Assembly: GCA_001970855.1 (NCBI GenBank)
Contig: LSSN01002655.1
Location: forward strand, 1 to 30,050
Source of the DNA: Smittium culicis
Lineage: Eukaryota; Kickxellomycota; Harpellomycetes; Harpellales; Legeriomycetaceae
Length of the DNA: 30,050 nucleotides
Direction: 5' to 3'
Every line of letters begins with the position of its first letter. Position 1 is the first letter of the stretch. The translations under genes and the position numbers were made by a program. Below are positions 1-13,593 of this stretch, in pieces. The notes beneath the pieces are model-generated. The model was not told the DNA's origin and searched no databases. It saw only the letters and a list, made by a program, of their open reading frames with translations.

Positions 1-894
<894 letters not shown>

Positions 895-1340
895 CTAATA
901 CTAATAAATTCCTCTATCAGTCTACCAGCTGCGTACCTAACGGAAAATCGGAATAATCTACCAACTGAGAGATCCACCCAGGCATTGCTTCAAGTAGGCT
1001 GTATGACTGAAGTTACAATCAGTCATGGAATTAAGCTCGTTCCAACAAAATTGAATTCTTTGAGATCATTGAGCTCCTAGTCAGAGCCTACATCTAACAG
1101 AATTAATAAAAAATAGGCTCCTACCCAAACGTGGGAATGATCGACCTGGCTCTCCTACAATAAGCTGCTAAACGGCTGAGTTCCGCATTGCTGTCGAACG
1201 CTGGACTTGTGCACAGGTAATTTCTCAGACAGTGCTAAACGAATCGGTCCTTCCTGTTTCTAGATGGTCCTCCTCTGGAATCGCTGTCTTCAGAATCGCT
1301 GGGCGTTGCCTTCACTATCCCCGACCAAGGATAGTGCAAC
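895..1340 (-). pseudogene. Decayed retroelement-like coding relic (possible Ty3-type gag-protease)
   Basis: This stretch is far richer in G and C than the DNA on either side. Read on the minus strand from about 1338, one frame gives a plausible protein-like run of about 70 codons with only two stops. It contains an acidic-serine segment (SDSEDSDSRGG), a basic segment (RNRKDRF), and then LAAYCRRARS. A second frame further on contains LKEFNFVGTSLIP and SNAWVDLSVGRL. The order (basic linker, cysteine-containing segment, then beta-strand-like segment) resembles the gag zinc-knuckle to aspartic-protease junction of Ty3/gypsy elements. No intact CCHC knuckle or D-S/T-G protease triad survives, so the family is an inference. 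No long terminal repeats were found at its edges. Confidence 0.35.
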
Positions 1341-1755
1341 GCTGTGTGAAATTTTAGTATAGTGTACTTTTCTAAGTTCACTACTTAAGCCCCTAAACCA
1401 CGGCAAGGTATTTCACTCTTAGGAGTTTAAACCACTGAAATTATCACTTTAGAAAGTTTAAATGCTTTCAAAAATTATTATATTTAAATTTTCAGTTCTT
1501 TTATTCAATTAAATTTTATAATTCGAGCTAAATAAAATATACTATTTTTCAGCTCATTTAATATATAAATCAGAGGTGTGGTTAAATCTTTTGGAAATTT
1601 TTCATTTTCATGCAAATTTTAGTTCAAAGATTTTTTTGGGTTCTTTAGAAATTATAATTTCTAAATTTGATTTATTAAATAACAGAAAATACATAAAACA
1701 TTTCATTGTTAATTTTACTTCATTTTATTTTTAAACAATGAAAAGAGTTAATATT

Positions 1756-1795
1756 ATTTGTGATATTTGTGATATTTGTGATATTTGTGATATTG
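1756..1795. repeat. 9-bp minisatellite (GATATTTGT)n
   Basis: Four consecutive copies of the 9-base unit GATATTTGT lie in AT-rich intergenic DNA, followed by a partial unit. No gene overlaps. Confidence 0.85.
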
Positions 1796-4700
1796 TATTT
1801 GAATTATTTTTAAAGAATTTATAGATTATAAAATTATTTTTATGGATTATATAAATAAATATCTACTCTGCTTTGTTTAAAGTAAAAAATGCATGAAATA
1901 AAACTAAAAACTAATTAGCAACGTTGATATTATAGAAAATTAACCAAGTTTATAACGGTTTAAAGAATCAAGTATAGCGAATTTTAACCTTATTTAAAAC
2001 TCTACTAGAAAATTATTTCTATTTGATAGAATGTATAAAGTTCTTTTATAATCATGATGACTAATTTTTATCCAAATGAAGTATGTAAAAATAATATTAT
2101 GATAATATAATAATATTAAAAGATTTTATCCTTGATATAAAATAGATATAGCGAGTATATATTATGAAATTGTATTGGGTTCAGAAATTCTAAGACTGGG
2201 ATAAGGATGTTTTTATTAAACTTCATTATGATTAATTAATTTTAATACATTATACTTAGATTAAAATTAGTGATTATTTTATATTAATAATAATAATAAT
2301 ATATTACAAATTTAAAAGTTATTTCTGCTATATAATTAAATTATCAAATCATAAATATAAGTTTAGATTTTAAAAAAGTGAGAAATTATTTTTAAATTTT
2401 ATATTTAAAATATGTTAATACAGATTATTAAAGCTATATTTGACCTTATCCAATTACCCAAGAACATATTTACAACAGAAAATCAAAGTATTTAGAGGAT
2501 TTTTTTGAGTTTTAATTATAATTTCGATTTTTAAACTGTATATTTAAGTATAATTTTAGTTTTTAAAGCTAATTAATAAATAAATAAAATATATTGAACC
2601 TATCACTGATTTTATAGATTTATAATTCATGATTTTTTTGATTAAAATTTATATAAATAGTTAATTGATTTTATTTGAATCATTTATTAATTTTAAATGC
2701 GAAATCAAAAAAAAACTTAAAGTAGATCATTGTATTATTTTTATTGATGGATTTTAATTTAAACAAACGTATCTAGTTAATCGATGTTATTATCTAAAAA
2801 AGGGTAATTATATTTTATCTTTGTATTGAGACATTAGAAAAAATTTTTATTGTAAAAAAGCCTTAAATGGTATTAATTATATATAGAGATTATTCATAGT
2901 TTTAATATTAATTATTTTATTCAAGACTTGATAGTTTTAAAATAAATAAATGCCTATTTTTTATATACTTTTATTTTTAAAATTGGATAAATTTCAGGTA
3001 ATAATAAAATTTTATTCCTTCAGCTTTAACAATTTTCTCTGAATATATTAAATAAATATCTAAAACTTTAAAATGTTTTTACGATTCTATATTGTATATT
3101 TTGAACTTATTTCAATTAATTAATATGAATTTACTTATAAATAGTGAATTGATTTGCATAAGTTTACATTTTCTAATATTAATATCACTAATAGTATATT
3201 ATATATATATTACCCCCTAGTTTTATATCAGAATTATTATCTTTAAATTACGCTATACTCTATAGAAAAAAATATGGCTAAATCTAAAAAAGTAGTTTAA
3301 TTTTGCCAATGGTAGTTTTTTTCTATTTTCTAGATAAAAATTTTAAACTTTTTTTTTTAAACGTGAAGAATACTATTGTAGCTAAGTGATTGTTATAATT
3401 TCATGGTGTTTAAAGAGTTTAAATTTAACGTATTTATATTTTAAAATAAATGTTTTTTTCATGAATTTTTGGCTAAAATACAAATATTCTTTATACTTTT
3501 ACAATTGAATATAGATATTTTTTTACTCTATACAATTTGCGCATTTTAATTTATTGCGTATTTTCTGATAATCATGTATTTATTTTACAAGATTTTATTA
3601 GAATCGCTCTAAATAGTAGCTAGAGGAAACTTAGGTTTTGTATTGATAAAAATTATAAGTTATTTTTAAAAAGATTAAAATTTAATGATTTATCTGATAT
3701 TATGCTATCTTACCTATAGATTCCGTTAATATATCCTTAATTTTTTTGATAATTTTTTTTCAAATTGTATAAGCATTTCCTATGTATATCAAAATTTTCC
3801 CTTTAATGTACGTTTGTTTCTATAATATACGAGCTAGCTAAATATTTGATGATTCTTTCTTATTTTATAAAAAATTTCTTTAAATTTGATCCACTTCTTG
3901 CTATTTAATTGTTATCTCAAAAATATATTTTAATGACTTGTATTAATATTTATACGTGGTTTTATATTATTTATTTATAGTTCATCACGCTAATTATTAT
4001 TTCTAATTTTGACATCAAATCTCTGAGTGTATTTACGCTTTATATATAAAAATTTTTTCTGTGCTATACTCTTCTGTTTCTAATATAAAATTAAATATTA
4101 TTTTTCAGAGTTAGAGTTGTTTATTTTTTTGATCTTTATCAGAGCCAAAAAAATTTTTTTTACTTGTATTTTTTCATTATCTAAGTTTAATTTCCCCTAA
4201 ATTATGAAAAAAGATTCAATCTCTAACTTATTTCATTAATTATATTTTCAATCCTTTTATTGAACACTCTTTACAAATATGAACTTTTTTTAGTGCTCTT
4301 CTACATTTATCAGGCTCAACACCGTTAATTTATTTCTATAAATTGCTTAAGCTGGTTACTTTTACTTTTTCTCAAAATATATATGTGTATTTTTCTTAAA
4401 TTGTTTCAGTGTGCAAATTGCACAAATATAAAAGTCTTCTAACGAAAAGTTTATTTAAAATTATATTTTTCAAAAATAAATTCTCTTTACTAATAGAAAA
4501 TCAAACAAATAATTTTTGAAATTTAAAAAAAAAGAAAAAATATAATAATTATAATAATTTAGCGACTAAAAGAAATGAGGAAAAAAATTTTTCTAACAAT
4601 AGAAAAAGATCACATAAGTTTGTTGTATTTGAATATAAAAATATTAAAATACCTTCATAAATAAAAAGACGTTTTTATTAATAGAAAAAGATTTATGTGT

Positions 4701-6257
4701 ATTAAAAATAGATTTAAGTAAGTTTTTAAGAATTAAAATAGATTTTTTATATTTATGAGGAGTTTATAAAAAATGTCAGATTCGGAAAGTAATGAGAAAG
4801 GAGATTGGGTATTTTTGAGAATAAATATAATAAATTCCCTATAGTATTTTACTATAATTTATATTTTTGTTAGAGTAAAAAATATTTAACTCGGAACTTT
4901 TAGTCACATAAATTTTTATGTTCAAATTATTTAATTATTAAATTTTTTTTATAGAATCTATAAAATTAAAATTCTTGCAAGACTTCGAAAAATTTAAATT
5001 ATTCTTCATAATAATTATACTACTAGAATTCATAATTTAATCCTACAATATTTTTTTCTAATTTTAGTCTACTGAACTATAGTATTTAATTACAAATAAA
5101 TTTTTATTAATAAAAAATATTTATTGCAGAATTACAAATAATTTTCTTTATAAATAACACAAAACGAGATATTTGACATAATTTAAAAAGCATAATACTT
5201 TCTTCTGTATTAACATTCCCAAATATTGATAACTTAATTCCTCTCTAAATGCTACATTATTATTTATTTTTAATTGAACAGTTTCTTTATTAGTTAATCG
5301 TAATATAAAATTTTTAATTTAAGAGGAAGAAAAAGTATAACAAGATTTTTATTTTTCTGTTTAGCTTGCCTGGATTTGATTTTTTATTCGCTCCCTTATT
5401 ATATTGTCTCTGATTTAATATCGTTTATATATTCAAATTTTAACGTGATTAAATTAAGTTAAATCAATAAGATCTATTTCATCATCATTTTTCTATAATA
5501 AAACTAGTATCTCTTCTGAATAAGCATGTGTTTATCTTTTCTAGCATTCATTTACTTAAATGATAATTTAATCATTAAAAAATTTTATCGCAGTTTCAAC
5601 CATATATTTTTTATTGAGATAAAATGAATATCTAAATACATACTCTTAGTTTCACCAAAAATTCTAAAAGACCTTTCATTTTTATTTGAGTTTTAATATT
5701 TCTGTATTAACAATAAAAATCAAAAAAAATTCAGCTTTTTCAAGATATTGTTGTAATGGCGATTTTATTCTATATAAAAAATCATGAGTGACTCAATTTA
5801 TACACAAAAAACTCGATATGATTCTCTAATAAAATTCTTCACTACAAGTTCCTAAAGAATATATTAGCTGAATAATCTAAAATTGAAAAAATAGTAAGCT
5901 GTCGCTTTTTTTTGTTTTGGGAAACGCGTTGCGGATAATTTTTATATTTTTATTTAGTGATCCTTCAATCTCTTAACAGTCTCTCTCTTCTTTTTTTTGA
6001 TGAGGGGATCGATTCAGCTAACATGATGGGTTCCTACTTTAACATTGATCACCTAATTTGACAACATGTATCGAAAATTTGTTATTGATATTGGGTGTCG
6101 AATATTATCCCTTGAGTATATATTATTTTCTGATTAAAAATTTTCGATTTAATTAAAATAAGGAGATCACTAGTACAATATTAGAACTTTAAGGAATATT
6201 TCTTATAAAAAAATTTTTTTTCGTGGATTCAGTAGCGTGTTCCTAATATTCTTTTTT

Positions 6258-6416
6258 TTATAACACGATAACATCTATAAATTCCCATAATAAATTATCG
6301 GGTCAAGAAAATCAGATTATAGAATCTTTTTTATCATCTGGGGCTATTATACCTTCAACATGCCATAAATAATTAGCCTCGTTCCAAAATAAAATACTCA
6401 CAGGTCTTTTAGATAC
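6258..6416 (-). pseudogene. Short coding fossil, family unknown
   Basis: On the minus strand a 53-codon frame beginning at 6416 reads as ordinary-looking protein, including ILFWNEANYLWHVEGIIAP and, later, NLLWEFIDVIVL. It is interrupted by two in-frame stops and ends at TAA 6258-6260. The mixture of W, H, E, D and P is unusual for chance translation of 80% AT DNA, which normally gives K, N, I, F, L and Y. I do not recognise the family. It may belong to the same dead element as the fossil at 6955-7190, although the frames differ. Confidence 0.3.
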
Positions 6417-6954
6417 TCAAACAAATTATGTCGTATATTTACGACTATATTAAATTAACAAAAAAATCACTTTTAGAAAATCACTTTAGTTTTTTCCATT
6501 TTAGGATGTGATCTATTGTACTCTCCTTCTAAAAAGAGCTTTTTCTATAAAGATACAGAAAAAAAGGGGTTTGTATTCACATTTTTTTTATAAAACTTAT
6601 ATTTAATATATCTACTTTTCTCTATATACTATTAACCATTTTACAGGATATTAAACCTTAAGGATTTTACACAAGGTAAAATATGCTGTTAAATAACGTT
6701 TAGGAAAAAAAAAGAAAAATGTCTTTTTTTCATTTTTCTATAAAAGAAAGCATACTTTCTTTTTATAATATGTTAGGATTTTATTGTTATCATTTTTAAG
6801 ATCGATAAAATCACAAATAAAAAAATAAACAAACAAACAATTAAAAACATTAAATTATAAATTATAAGTCTTAAAAAGTAAAATATAACCCAAATTTATC
6901 AAATTTAGATAAAAGTTAACTTCAACAAGCTTGTGCAAGCCTATGGCGACAATT

Positions 6955-7190
6955 TTATGATTTAATTCTCATGATTATCAAAGTGATATGATCCTCATTA
7001 TCTCCAAACATAATTTTATCCGATAGATCCGTGAATATTAGTTTGTTTTTTGATCTAGAATAATACCGTCGTTCAGAATTATGTTATTCATTTCTTATAC
7101 TTCCTTGGAAAGAAATACACAGATTTTCTATTTCTGAGTCGCACTAAAGACTTTTGGTCTAATAAAATACATCCAAATCACTACTCCCGA
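6955..7190 (-). pseudogene. Coding fossil with several stops, family unknown
   Basis: A minus-strand frame contains a 42-codon open stretch (stop 6955-6957, previous stop 7084-7086) with the segments KLIFTDLSDKIMFGDNEDHI and TLIIMRIKS. Upstream in the same frame, between further stops, is CDSEIENLCISFQGSIRNE. The composition is protein-like and rich in D and E, in contrast with the flanks. There is no start codon context or intact domain. This is most simply a dead gene or mobile-element remnant; a spliced exon of an unseen gene cannot be excluded. Confidence 0.3.
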
Positions 7191-7476
7191 GATTACGTTA
7201 ATAGGAGGTTTAGCGTTAATTCAAAATAAAATCTTACAAAAGGTTTACCTTGATTTTTGTTGATTTTAGAATTCTTATCTGTTTAAGAAGGTAATATTTA
7301 CACATTAATTTTCCTTTTGGAATTTATTTTAGTTGTCAAATTCAGCTCTTTGACGGCACGCGCACGTTTTCATATGCCTTGAAAATTTATTTTAAAGTGC
7401 AAATAGTATGTTAGAATATGCATTAATAATAATTTTATTTATTGATTTAGAAACTAGAAGAATACTAAAACATTGA

Positions 7477-7512
7477 AAGACTTAGAGATTCAAAGTTGAA
7501 TCTCTAAGTCTT
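7477..7512. repeat. Perfect inverted repeat, 17-bp arms, 2-nt loop
   Basis: The left arm 7477-7493 (AAGACTTAGAGATTCAA) is the exact reverse complement of 7496-7512, with only AG between. Neither arm is simple A/T sequence, so it is unlikely to be a by-product of base composition. It is not next to any recognised gene end. Confidence 0.95.
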
Positions 7513-10022
7513 ATATACTAAAATGGAATTTGTTTTAATCGGATGATTATGGTTAGAGTTCGCAGGTTTTAATAAATCAATTTCAAAATCTTCGATAGTC
7601 ATGGAGTAAGCAATTTTTATAGAATCATTACTTGATTTTAAAAAAATATTAAGATTTTATTTCAAATTAAAAATGATTTTATGATATTAAGTCCAGAGAG
7701 AGCAAAAGTTATACGTTTTTAATATTTTTTTAATTTTTAATGATAGTATAATATAAAATCAATATCGATGGAATCAAAATTTTAGTTCGATTTAAAAATT
7801 GAATTCGATGCGAATATATTAAGAATTTTTGATTGACTATAAATATGTAAATCTTTAGAAAATGGAGCAATTGTTCTATTTAACGTACAACTTCTTTTTT
7901 CAGACTACCCATTATAAATAGGGTATAAAAACCCTATATTTTACATTATTGTTATTTACAATTTATTCTTTGTTCGTGTATTTTTCAGTACGTACAATAA
8001 CAGAAATTATTACTCAGCTGATAAGGATTTCTTAATATTAAACAAAGTTATCAATTTTATCTTTAGTACATTTTTTCAAACCTTCTGAAAAAACTTAATT
8101 ATATAATAATAATCGCAACTAATTTTCAATAATAATAACTAAAAATAAATTACACGTATCAAATTAATCAAACTATTAATTATTTATCTGCTATTTATAA
8201 ATTTTTTATAACAGGCACAGATTATCGGTAAACTTTTTAAATTTATTATCTGTGAGCAATAAAATAATTTAGAAAAAAAACTATATAAAACGAATAGAAT
8301 ATTTAAACCAAATAAAATCTAAAGAAGCAAAAGCTAAATCAGATTATTTTATAATTTAAGAATAAAAATAAACTCTATATTATAATATCTTACAAAAAAT
8401 GTGATAGTTTTTGAAATACCTTAAAAATTTGACCTTTTTTATATTTAATTTTTTGATTTTAATTAAATTAGCCTCTTCATGTTCTTTTTTAATTTGTAAG
8501 TGTTATTTTATGAAATCATCTAGAAATCATTTAAACTAGGAAATTTTTCAGCAATCATTCGTCGTCTATTATATTATTTCAATATTAAATTATTTTTAAT
8601 CTATATATAATTTAAACAGATAATTTTAATATGTCTTACAAATATTTAAAATTTTTTATAATTATAAAACAGTTATAATTGTTATGCGATCTCAATGTAA
8701 TCTATAAAAATAATAATAATTTTTTATGGCATGCATTTTATCAAAAAAAAGTCTGAGTTATATTTAAAAAATAATAAATTAAATCAGAGTCGTTATTTTC
8801 CAAATTGTTTTTAAAAATAATAATTTTTATTTTGGCTCAACTATAGAAATAAAATTTGATTTTTAATATTAGATAAAGTAAAATGCAGAAAAATTCGATG
8901 CTTTATAATGCACTGCTTTAAAAAAAAACTAAAAATTTTTTTTATAATTTTTATTAATCGAATAATTTTAATTTTATATCTTTTTTATAGTTGATCCAAC
9001 TTTCATACCTATATTTGATTTAAAAATTTTTATCGCTATAAAACGGCTTTTTGAATTATTTTCATCATTTAAATGGTATTAGTGCATAATGAAGAACTAG
9101 TATGATATATTTTCCCCTCCCCCCTCCGATACTCCGTTTAATCTTATTTTTATAGGAATACGGGGTCAGTACTTTGATGCTATTTTGTTCTTTTTCAAAA
9201 AAATTAAAATTAAAATTAAATAAAGACATCTAATTTCTCTTTTTGATAAATTAGTTTTAATTAATGTGGCTTTGTTTTCTAAATTTAAAAATAGCTACAG
9301 CTCTTTATACTAAACGTTATAAATAACCTAATTTATATTCTAAAGAGAATAATAACTTTGTAATCTTTTTTGTATACGATTTTAATAGCAATTATTTGTG
9401 AATTTTTGACGCGTAATTATTACGGCAGAAGATTTACAGTGATTATTATGATTTAATTTTCATAAAACCAAATAAACATATATATATTCTAATTTATTGA
9501 TGCCTACTATGTGTTATTTACAGCTTGATAAAATTATAATGTCTTGTGTAATTAATATAGCTAATAATACAGTAAATGGAATTAACTAACTAAATTTCTT
9601 AATAGCTTAAAATTTAATGTTTTTATTATTAATCTAATTTAAATGGCCTTAAGAGAATATAAAAAGCATCAAAATTATAACGATATGTAAAAATAATAAT
9701 TAGAATAGTATGTGAGCTATTATAATCAATTTATTTAATATAACAAAAAATCAAGCCTAATTTATCTTGTTAATTAAGAAAAAAATTTTAACTAAAGAAT
9801 GGTATAAATTAAAAACAAATAATGTGAAGAGTGCTTTTATTAGGTAAAACTCGTAAAGGTGAATGGTTTAAGCTATAGCTGGCGAGCCTTGTTTCTAAAA
9901 TTATGATTTATTTAAAACTGTACGCTTTGTTTTGTTTTGTTTTTTTTTTGAACCAGTAAAACATAAACATAAATAAAAATGATTCTACAATATGCAAAAT
10001 TATTATAAAAAAGTTTACTGAA

Positions 10023-12884
10023 TTATGACTGTGTTAAAGATGATTGTTTTAAAAGTGTCATTATTGAAGCTGGACTGAGCCCTCCGATACTTTTAGCAGA
10101 CGCTAATGTCATAGGCCTAGTCATTTCTAACTTTTCGATCTCTTCTTTTGAAAAAGAACCGATCTTTTGGTAGTCAATATTGCTGTCCAAGTAAGTTGAT
10201 TGATCCTCGCGGTACAAGTTAATTAGCTGCTGCTGTTTTTTCAAGTAAAAGTAGTACTTTTCTTCTGTAAGAGTACGCATACGAATTTCTTGGGTAAAAA
10301 GTTTGGTCCATTCGTTGTTTGTTAGGATGTCAAGTGTGCTGTTCATCTCTTCTATTGAGTGGCCTAGGAGGCCTAATCTCACCATATCTAATGCAGTCTT
10401 TTTAATTCCGTCTTTGATATTTGATTTTAGCATTTCGTACCTACTCTTGATTTGTTCACTGCTAAACCTTATACTTGATAAATTATAGTTGTTATAAATA
10501 CTTGGAGTTGGACCTCTAGGCAAGGTTGACTCGATTAAGTTAGGATCTAGAATATTTCCGGTAGAAAATGAGCTGTCTTGGTCTATTGTTTTTAAAAAAC
10601 TGGTATCGGAACTCGAAAGCGAGGCTCTGTTAAGTTCAGAGACTACAGAATTGTTATCCTTTAGTTTTAAAAAGTATTGGTTAAATGTATGATCGATTGT
10701 GGACTGACTAACGCTCCGAGAATTTAAATAGTTCCTCGCTATTTCGATGGACTCGATGGTATCGTCTACTTTTAAGACACGATTCATGTCTACGACAACT
10801 CCAGCTTTATGGGCTTTCTTAGTAAGCCTAATATCCGCATTGTCAGATCTTGTGAGTAATCTGTACTCTGACATTGATGTAAATACTCTGTATGGTTCAA
10901 AGACACCTTTACTAACCAAATCGTCAATTAAAACACCAATATGTGCGTCTGCTCTATCTACTATAAACTCTTTCTTACCGGTTGAAGTGAGACCAGCATT
11001 TGCGCCAGCAATTATTCCTTGGCTTGCGGCCTCTTCATAACCGGTAGAGCCATTGATCTGACCAGCCATAAATAGCCCACTTATAAGCCTAGTTTCCAGC
11101 GAATGTTTAAGTTCGCGTGGGTCAACGTGGTCATACTCAACTCCGTAGGCATACTGTGTAACTTCGACATTTTCTAGTCCAGGTATCATTCTTAAAAACT
11201 GCAGTTGGATTTCAGCTGGCATAGTGTTGCTGATACCATTTGGATAAACAAGGTTGGAGTTTTCAGGTAATCCCTCAGGTTCTAGCCATACCATGTGTCT
11301 AGTCTTAGTGGGAAACTTTTTGATTTTAGATTCAAGAGAAGGGCAGTATCTAGGACCTCTAACGGTTTCTCTAATATGGATACTTTTATCAAAATTGTCA
11401 GATATGAGCTTGTGTATTCGCTCGTTTGTATAAGTTTTATGGCATTCCATTTGAGAGTTTCCGTGCTTTAGATCTTTACTGCTATTCAAATATGAAAATG
11501 GCGATGCGGGGCTATCTCCAAACTGCTTCTCCAAATTTTTGTAATCAATTGAAGATGCTAGTAACCTTGCAGGGGTACCAGTTTTCATTCTACCTAATTT
11601 GAAACCTGCCTCCTTAATAGAATCAGAAAGCTTTAAAGAGGGTTTTTCTCCTATTCTTCCAGCAGGGTAAGCTTCCAAGCCGATATGAATTTCTCCGCCC
11701 AGGAAAGTGCCAGTCGTTATAACTACGCTCCTTGAGTATACATTCTTCGTGGTATTTGCTTGAGCTAGAAACAAATCTGAATTTTGAAATTGGTTACCTG
11801 TCTCTATAACCTTGTTTATGTAGTCAATTTTAATTCCAGTTATGTATTTAGCTCCAAATTTCTTAACTTTATCATTTGATCCGCTGGTACTATTTTCATT
11901 TTTTTCATTAGTGTTTAGAGCTACTTGGTTTGAATTATTCCACATGATATCTGATACACTACCTTCAACAATCGTCAAATTTGGAATATTTTTGATTTGT
12001 TTCTGCATTTCTTTTTTAAATAATACGCGATCCACCTGAGCACGTGGACCGTGAACTGCAGGACCTTTTGAACGGTTAAGAACTCTGAATTGAATTCCAC
12101 TTTGATCTAAATAAATTCATAGTTAAGAAAAGTTTTTACAATAATGATTATATATTTAGGTTTTTTTAAAAGTATAAAAAAAAGTTTCAAGTTTTGGTGT
12201 GTTGGTATATTACCTACTACTTTAGAAACTAGCCCATCCATAGCATCGATTTCTCTGAGTAGAATTCCTTTTCCAACCCCTCCAAAGCTCGGATTACAAG
12301 ACATTTCACCTGAAAGGGAATAAAAAAGAACATTAAAAGTTAAATAACTACAATTAATTCAAGTATAAAGTAAAAATAAAAAGGATAAAGATGTGTTGAA
12401 CTATCTAATTAAAACAGGGTAACATAAAAATGTATTTTAAAATTATGAAAATACCTATTTTGTCAGCATTATTTGTAATGAGTAGGGTTTTTGCACCAAC
12501 TCTAGCAGAAGCAGCTGCAGCTTCGGCTCCGGCATGTCCACCGCCTATTATCACAGCATCCCAAATTACAGCTATGCTATCTCCATTTTCAAGCTTAGTA
12601 TTTTTTAACTGGTCGAAGAATTTATTTTTTTGGGAAATTAGTCCCAAATCGATGTTTTTTGCATTTTTTAGTTGGTCGCTTTTAAATGAAAGAGAATCGG
12701 CGGATAAAGTTGCAAGAGTGGAATATTGAATATGAGAAGCGTGGAGTTTATTAGATAATATACTTTCATTTAGCTGATATAGTCTTGATGAAGTTGATTG
12801 CAGTAATTTTTTTAATATATTTGGGGAATATTTTTCGAAATTCGTAGAGGTAAAGGTGCGATTTATGCTTTTTAATCGAAGCAT
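10023..12884 (-). CDS. MTO1: Mitochondrial tRNA uridine 5-carboxymethylaminomethyl modification enzyme MTO1 (MnmG/GidA family), 3 exons
   Basis: Exons on the minus strand are 12455-12884, 12214-12309 and 10023-12106, joining in phase to an 869-residue protein. Family knowledge: MnmG/MTO1 is an FAD enzyme that works with GTPase MSS1/MnmE to modify wobble U34 of mitochondrial tRNAs. Visible signs: a Ser/Arg-rich, presequence-like N terminus, the FAD motif IIGGGHAG at about 112-119, MSCNPSFGG with Cys148, [20 protein letters not shown] just after the second junction, RYCPS with Cys430 (matching the two conserved family cysteines), [19 protein letters not shown], and the C-terminal [19 protein letters not shown]. 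The protein is longer than the usual 630-720 residues because of a roughly 105-residue N-terminal extension, an Asn/Ser-rich insert near 232-260 and a Ser-rich insert near 660-700. The first ATG of the open frame is used. It is divergent from the gene at 13594. Confidence 0.95.
12107..12213 (-). other. MTO1 intron 2 (107 bp)
   Basis: The donor is GTAATA and the acceptor TTTAG. Removal joins ...SKVV to a split Asp codon followed by QSGIQFRV, restoring a conserved MnmG block without a gap. A possible branch sequence, CTTAAC, lies about 20 nt before the acceptor. Confidence 0.9.
12310..12454 (-). other. MTO1 intron 1 (145 bp)
   Basis: The donor is GTATTT and the acceptor TTTCAG. Removal joins ...NNADKI to a split Gly codon followed by [10 protein letters not shown], exactly as the conserved N-terminal FAD domain requires. 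The unspliced frame runs into a stop soon after the donor. Confidence 0.9.
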
Positions 12885-13593
12885 TTTATTAAATTCGAGA
12901 TGAGTAGAGGAATTAAAGTAATAAAACCAGTATTTTTTCTGTCTCTAATATTAGATTCTGGTGAGAAAGAAGGATTCCTTATCTTTGGCTGTAAGCTTGT
13001 TGGAAATTTACGATTTTTAAACTTTATGTAAAATTCCAAAAAAAAAAAAAGATTTTTTAGCGCAATATTTCAAAGTTTAAAATTCATGGCATATTAGTGG
13101 ATGAATGTGAGCATATTTATGATCTTGCAACTTCGTTAACCAATAAGTTTTTACTATCAAAGTTTTTTTTTCCCTACTTTGTAATCAAAAGAAACTTTTT
13201 AGATACTTTTACTTTTTAAATTAATATTATTATTATAATTAGTTAAAGAATTATAAAATTATTATTATACTTAGTTAAAGTAAGAATTCTAAAAAGTATT
13301 GATTTATTCTTTCACAAGTTTGGTTTCTTAAGCAATAATATATATCAAACAATTAATGAAATAAAAAAGATTTTACTTCAAAGCTGATTATATGAAAACT
13401 AATTTCCTTTTTTTTGACCCAATTTAAATTTTATGGCCTCCAATTGGGTATTTTTTAATTATTGTCTCGTTGACTGTTTATAATTCCATTAATTACAGTA
13501 ATTGAGTCTAAATCAGTAAATGTCAAAAATGTAATAATAATTCTTATTTTTCCTGAAAGTATTTTTTTTCTTTGTTTATGCATTACTGTAAAT
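12885..13593. promoter_or_regulatory. Divergent intergenic region between MTO1 and the DWR-protein gene
   Basis: 709 bp separate two start codons that point away from each other, so both promoters and 5' leaders must lie here unless there are unseen upstream exons. The region is AT-rich with long A and T runs and a partial tandem duplication at 13217-13280. I see no defined TATA box or transcription-factor site that I would call. Confidence 0.5.
13217..13280. repeat. Imperfect tandem duplication, about 32-bp period
   Basis: ATTATTATTATA followed shortly by TTAGTTAAAG occurs twice, the TAGTTAAAG cores starting at 13240 and 13272, with small differences. It sits inside the divergent promoter region. 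Confidence 0.6.

Larger units (their letters stand above)
1341..10022. other. 8.7-kb AT-rich gene desert
   Basis: Roughly 80% A+T by eye, dominated by A/T runs, with stops in every frame and no open frame of gene length. It contains a four-unit GATATTTGT repeat near 1760, coding fossils at 6258-6416 and 6955-7190, a perfect hairpin at 7477-7512, and a few GC-richer spots (about 5915-6060, 7350-7375, 9110-9180, 9850-9900) for which I can offer no product. I looked for tRNA, 5S and spliceosomal RNA signatures by eye and saw none. Confidence 0.75.

Noticed and set aside
5960..6058. Plus-strand stretch reading FFDEGIDSANMMGSYFNIDH, also containing a TGATGA box C-like motif
   Set aside because: Only about 36 codons between stops, with no partner exon; for a snoRNA I could not find a box D and terminal stem at proper distance.
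6740..6766. Inverted repeat AAAAGAAAG-CATA-CTTTCTTTT
   Set aside because: Low-complexity purine/pyrimidine arms in AT-rich DNA with one unmatched T; easily formed by chance.
9110..9190. GC-richer spot with pyrimidine run and protein-like reading in both strands
   Set aside because: Both strands read openly for about 40 codons, so neither can be preferred; no family recognised and no repeat ends found.
10303..11040. Plus-strand open frames across MTO1 exon 3
   Set aside because: They are antisense to a well-conserved minus-strand coding exon.
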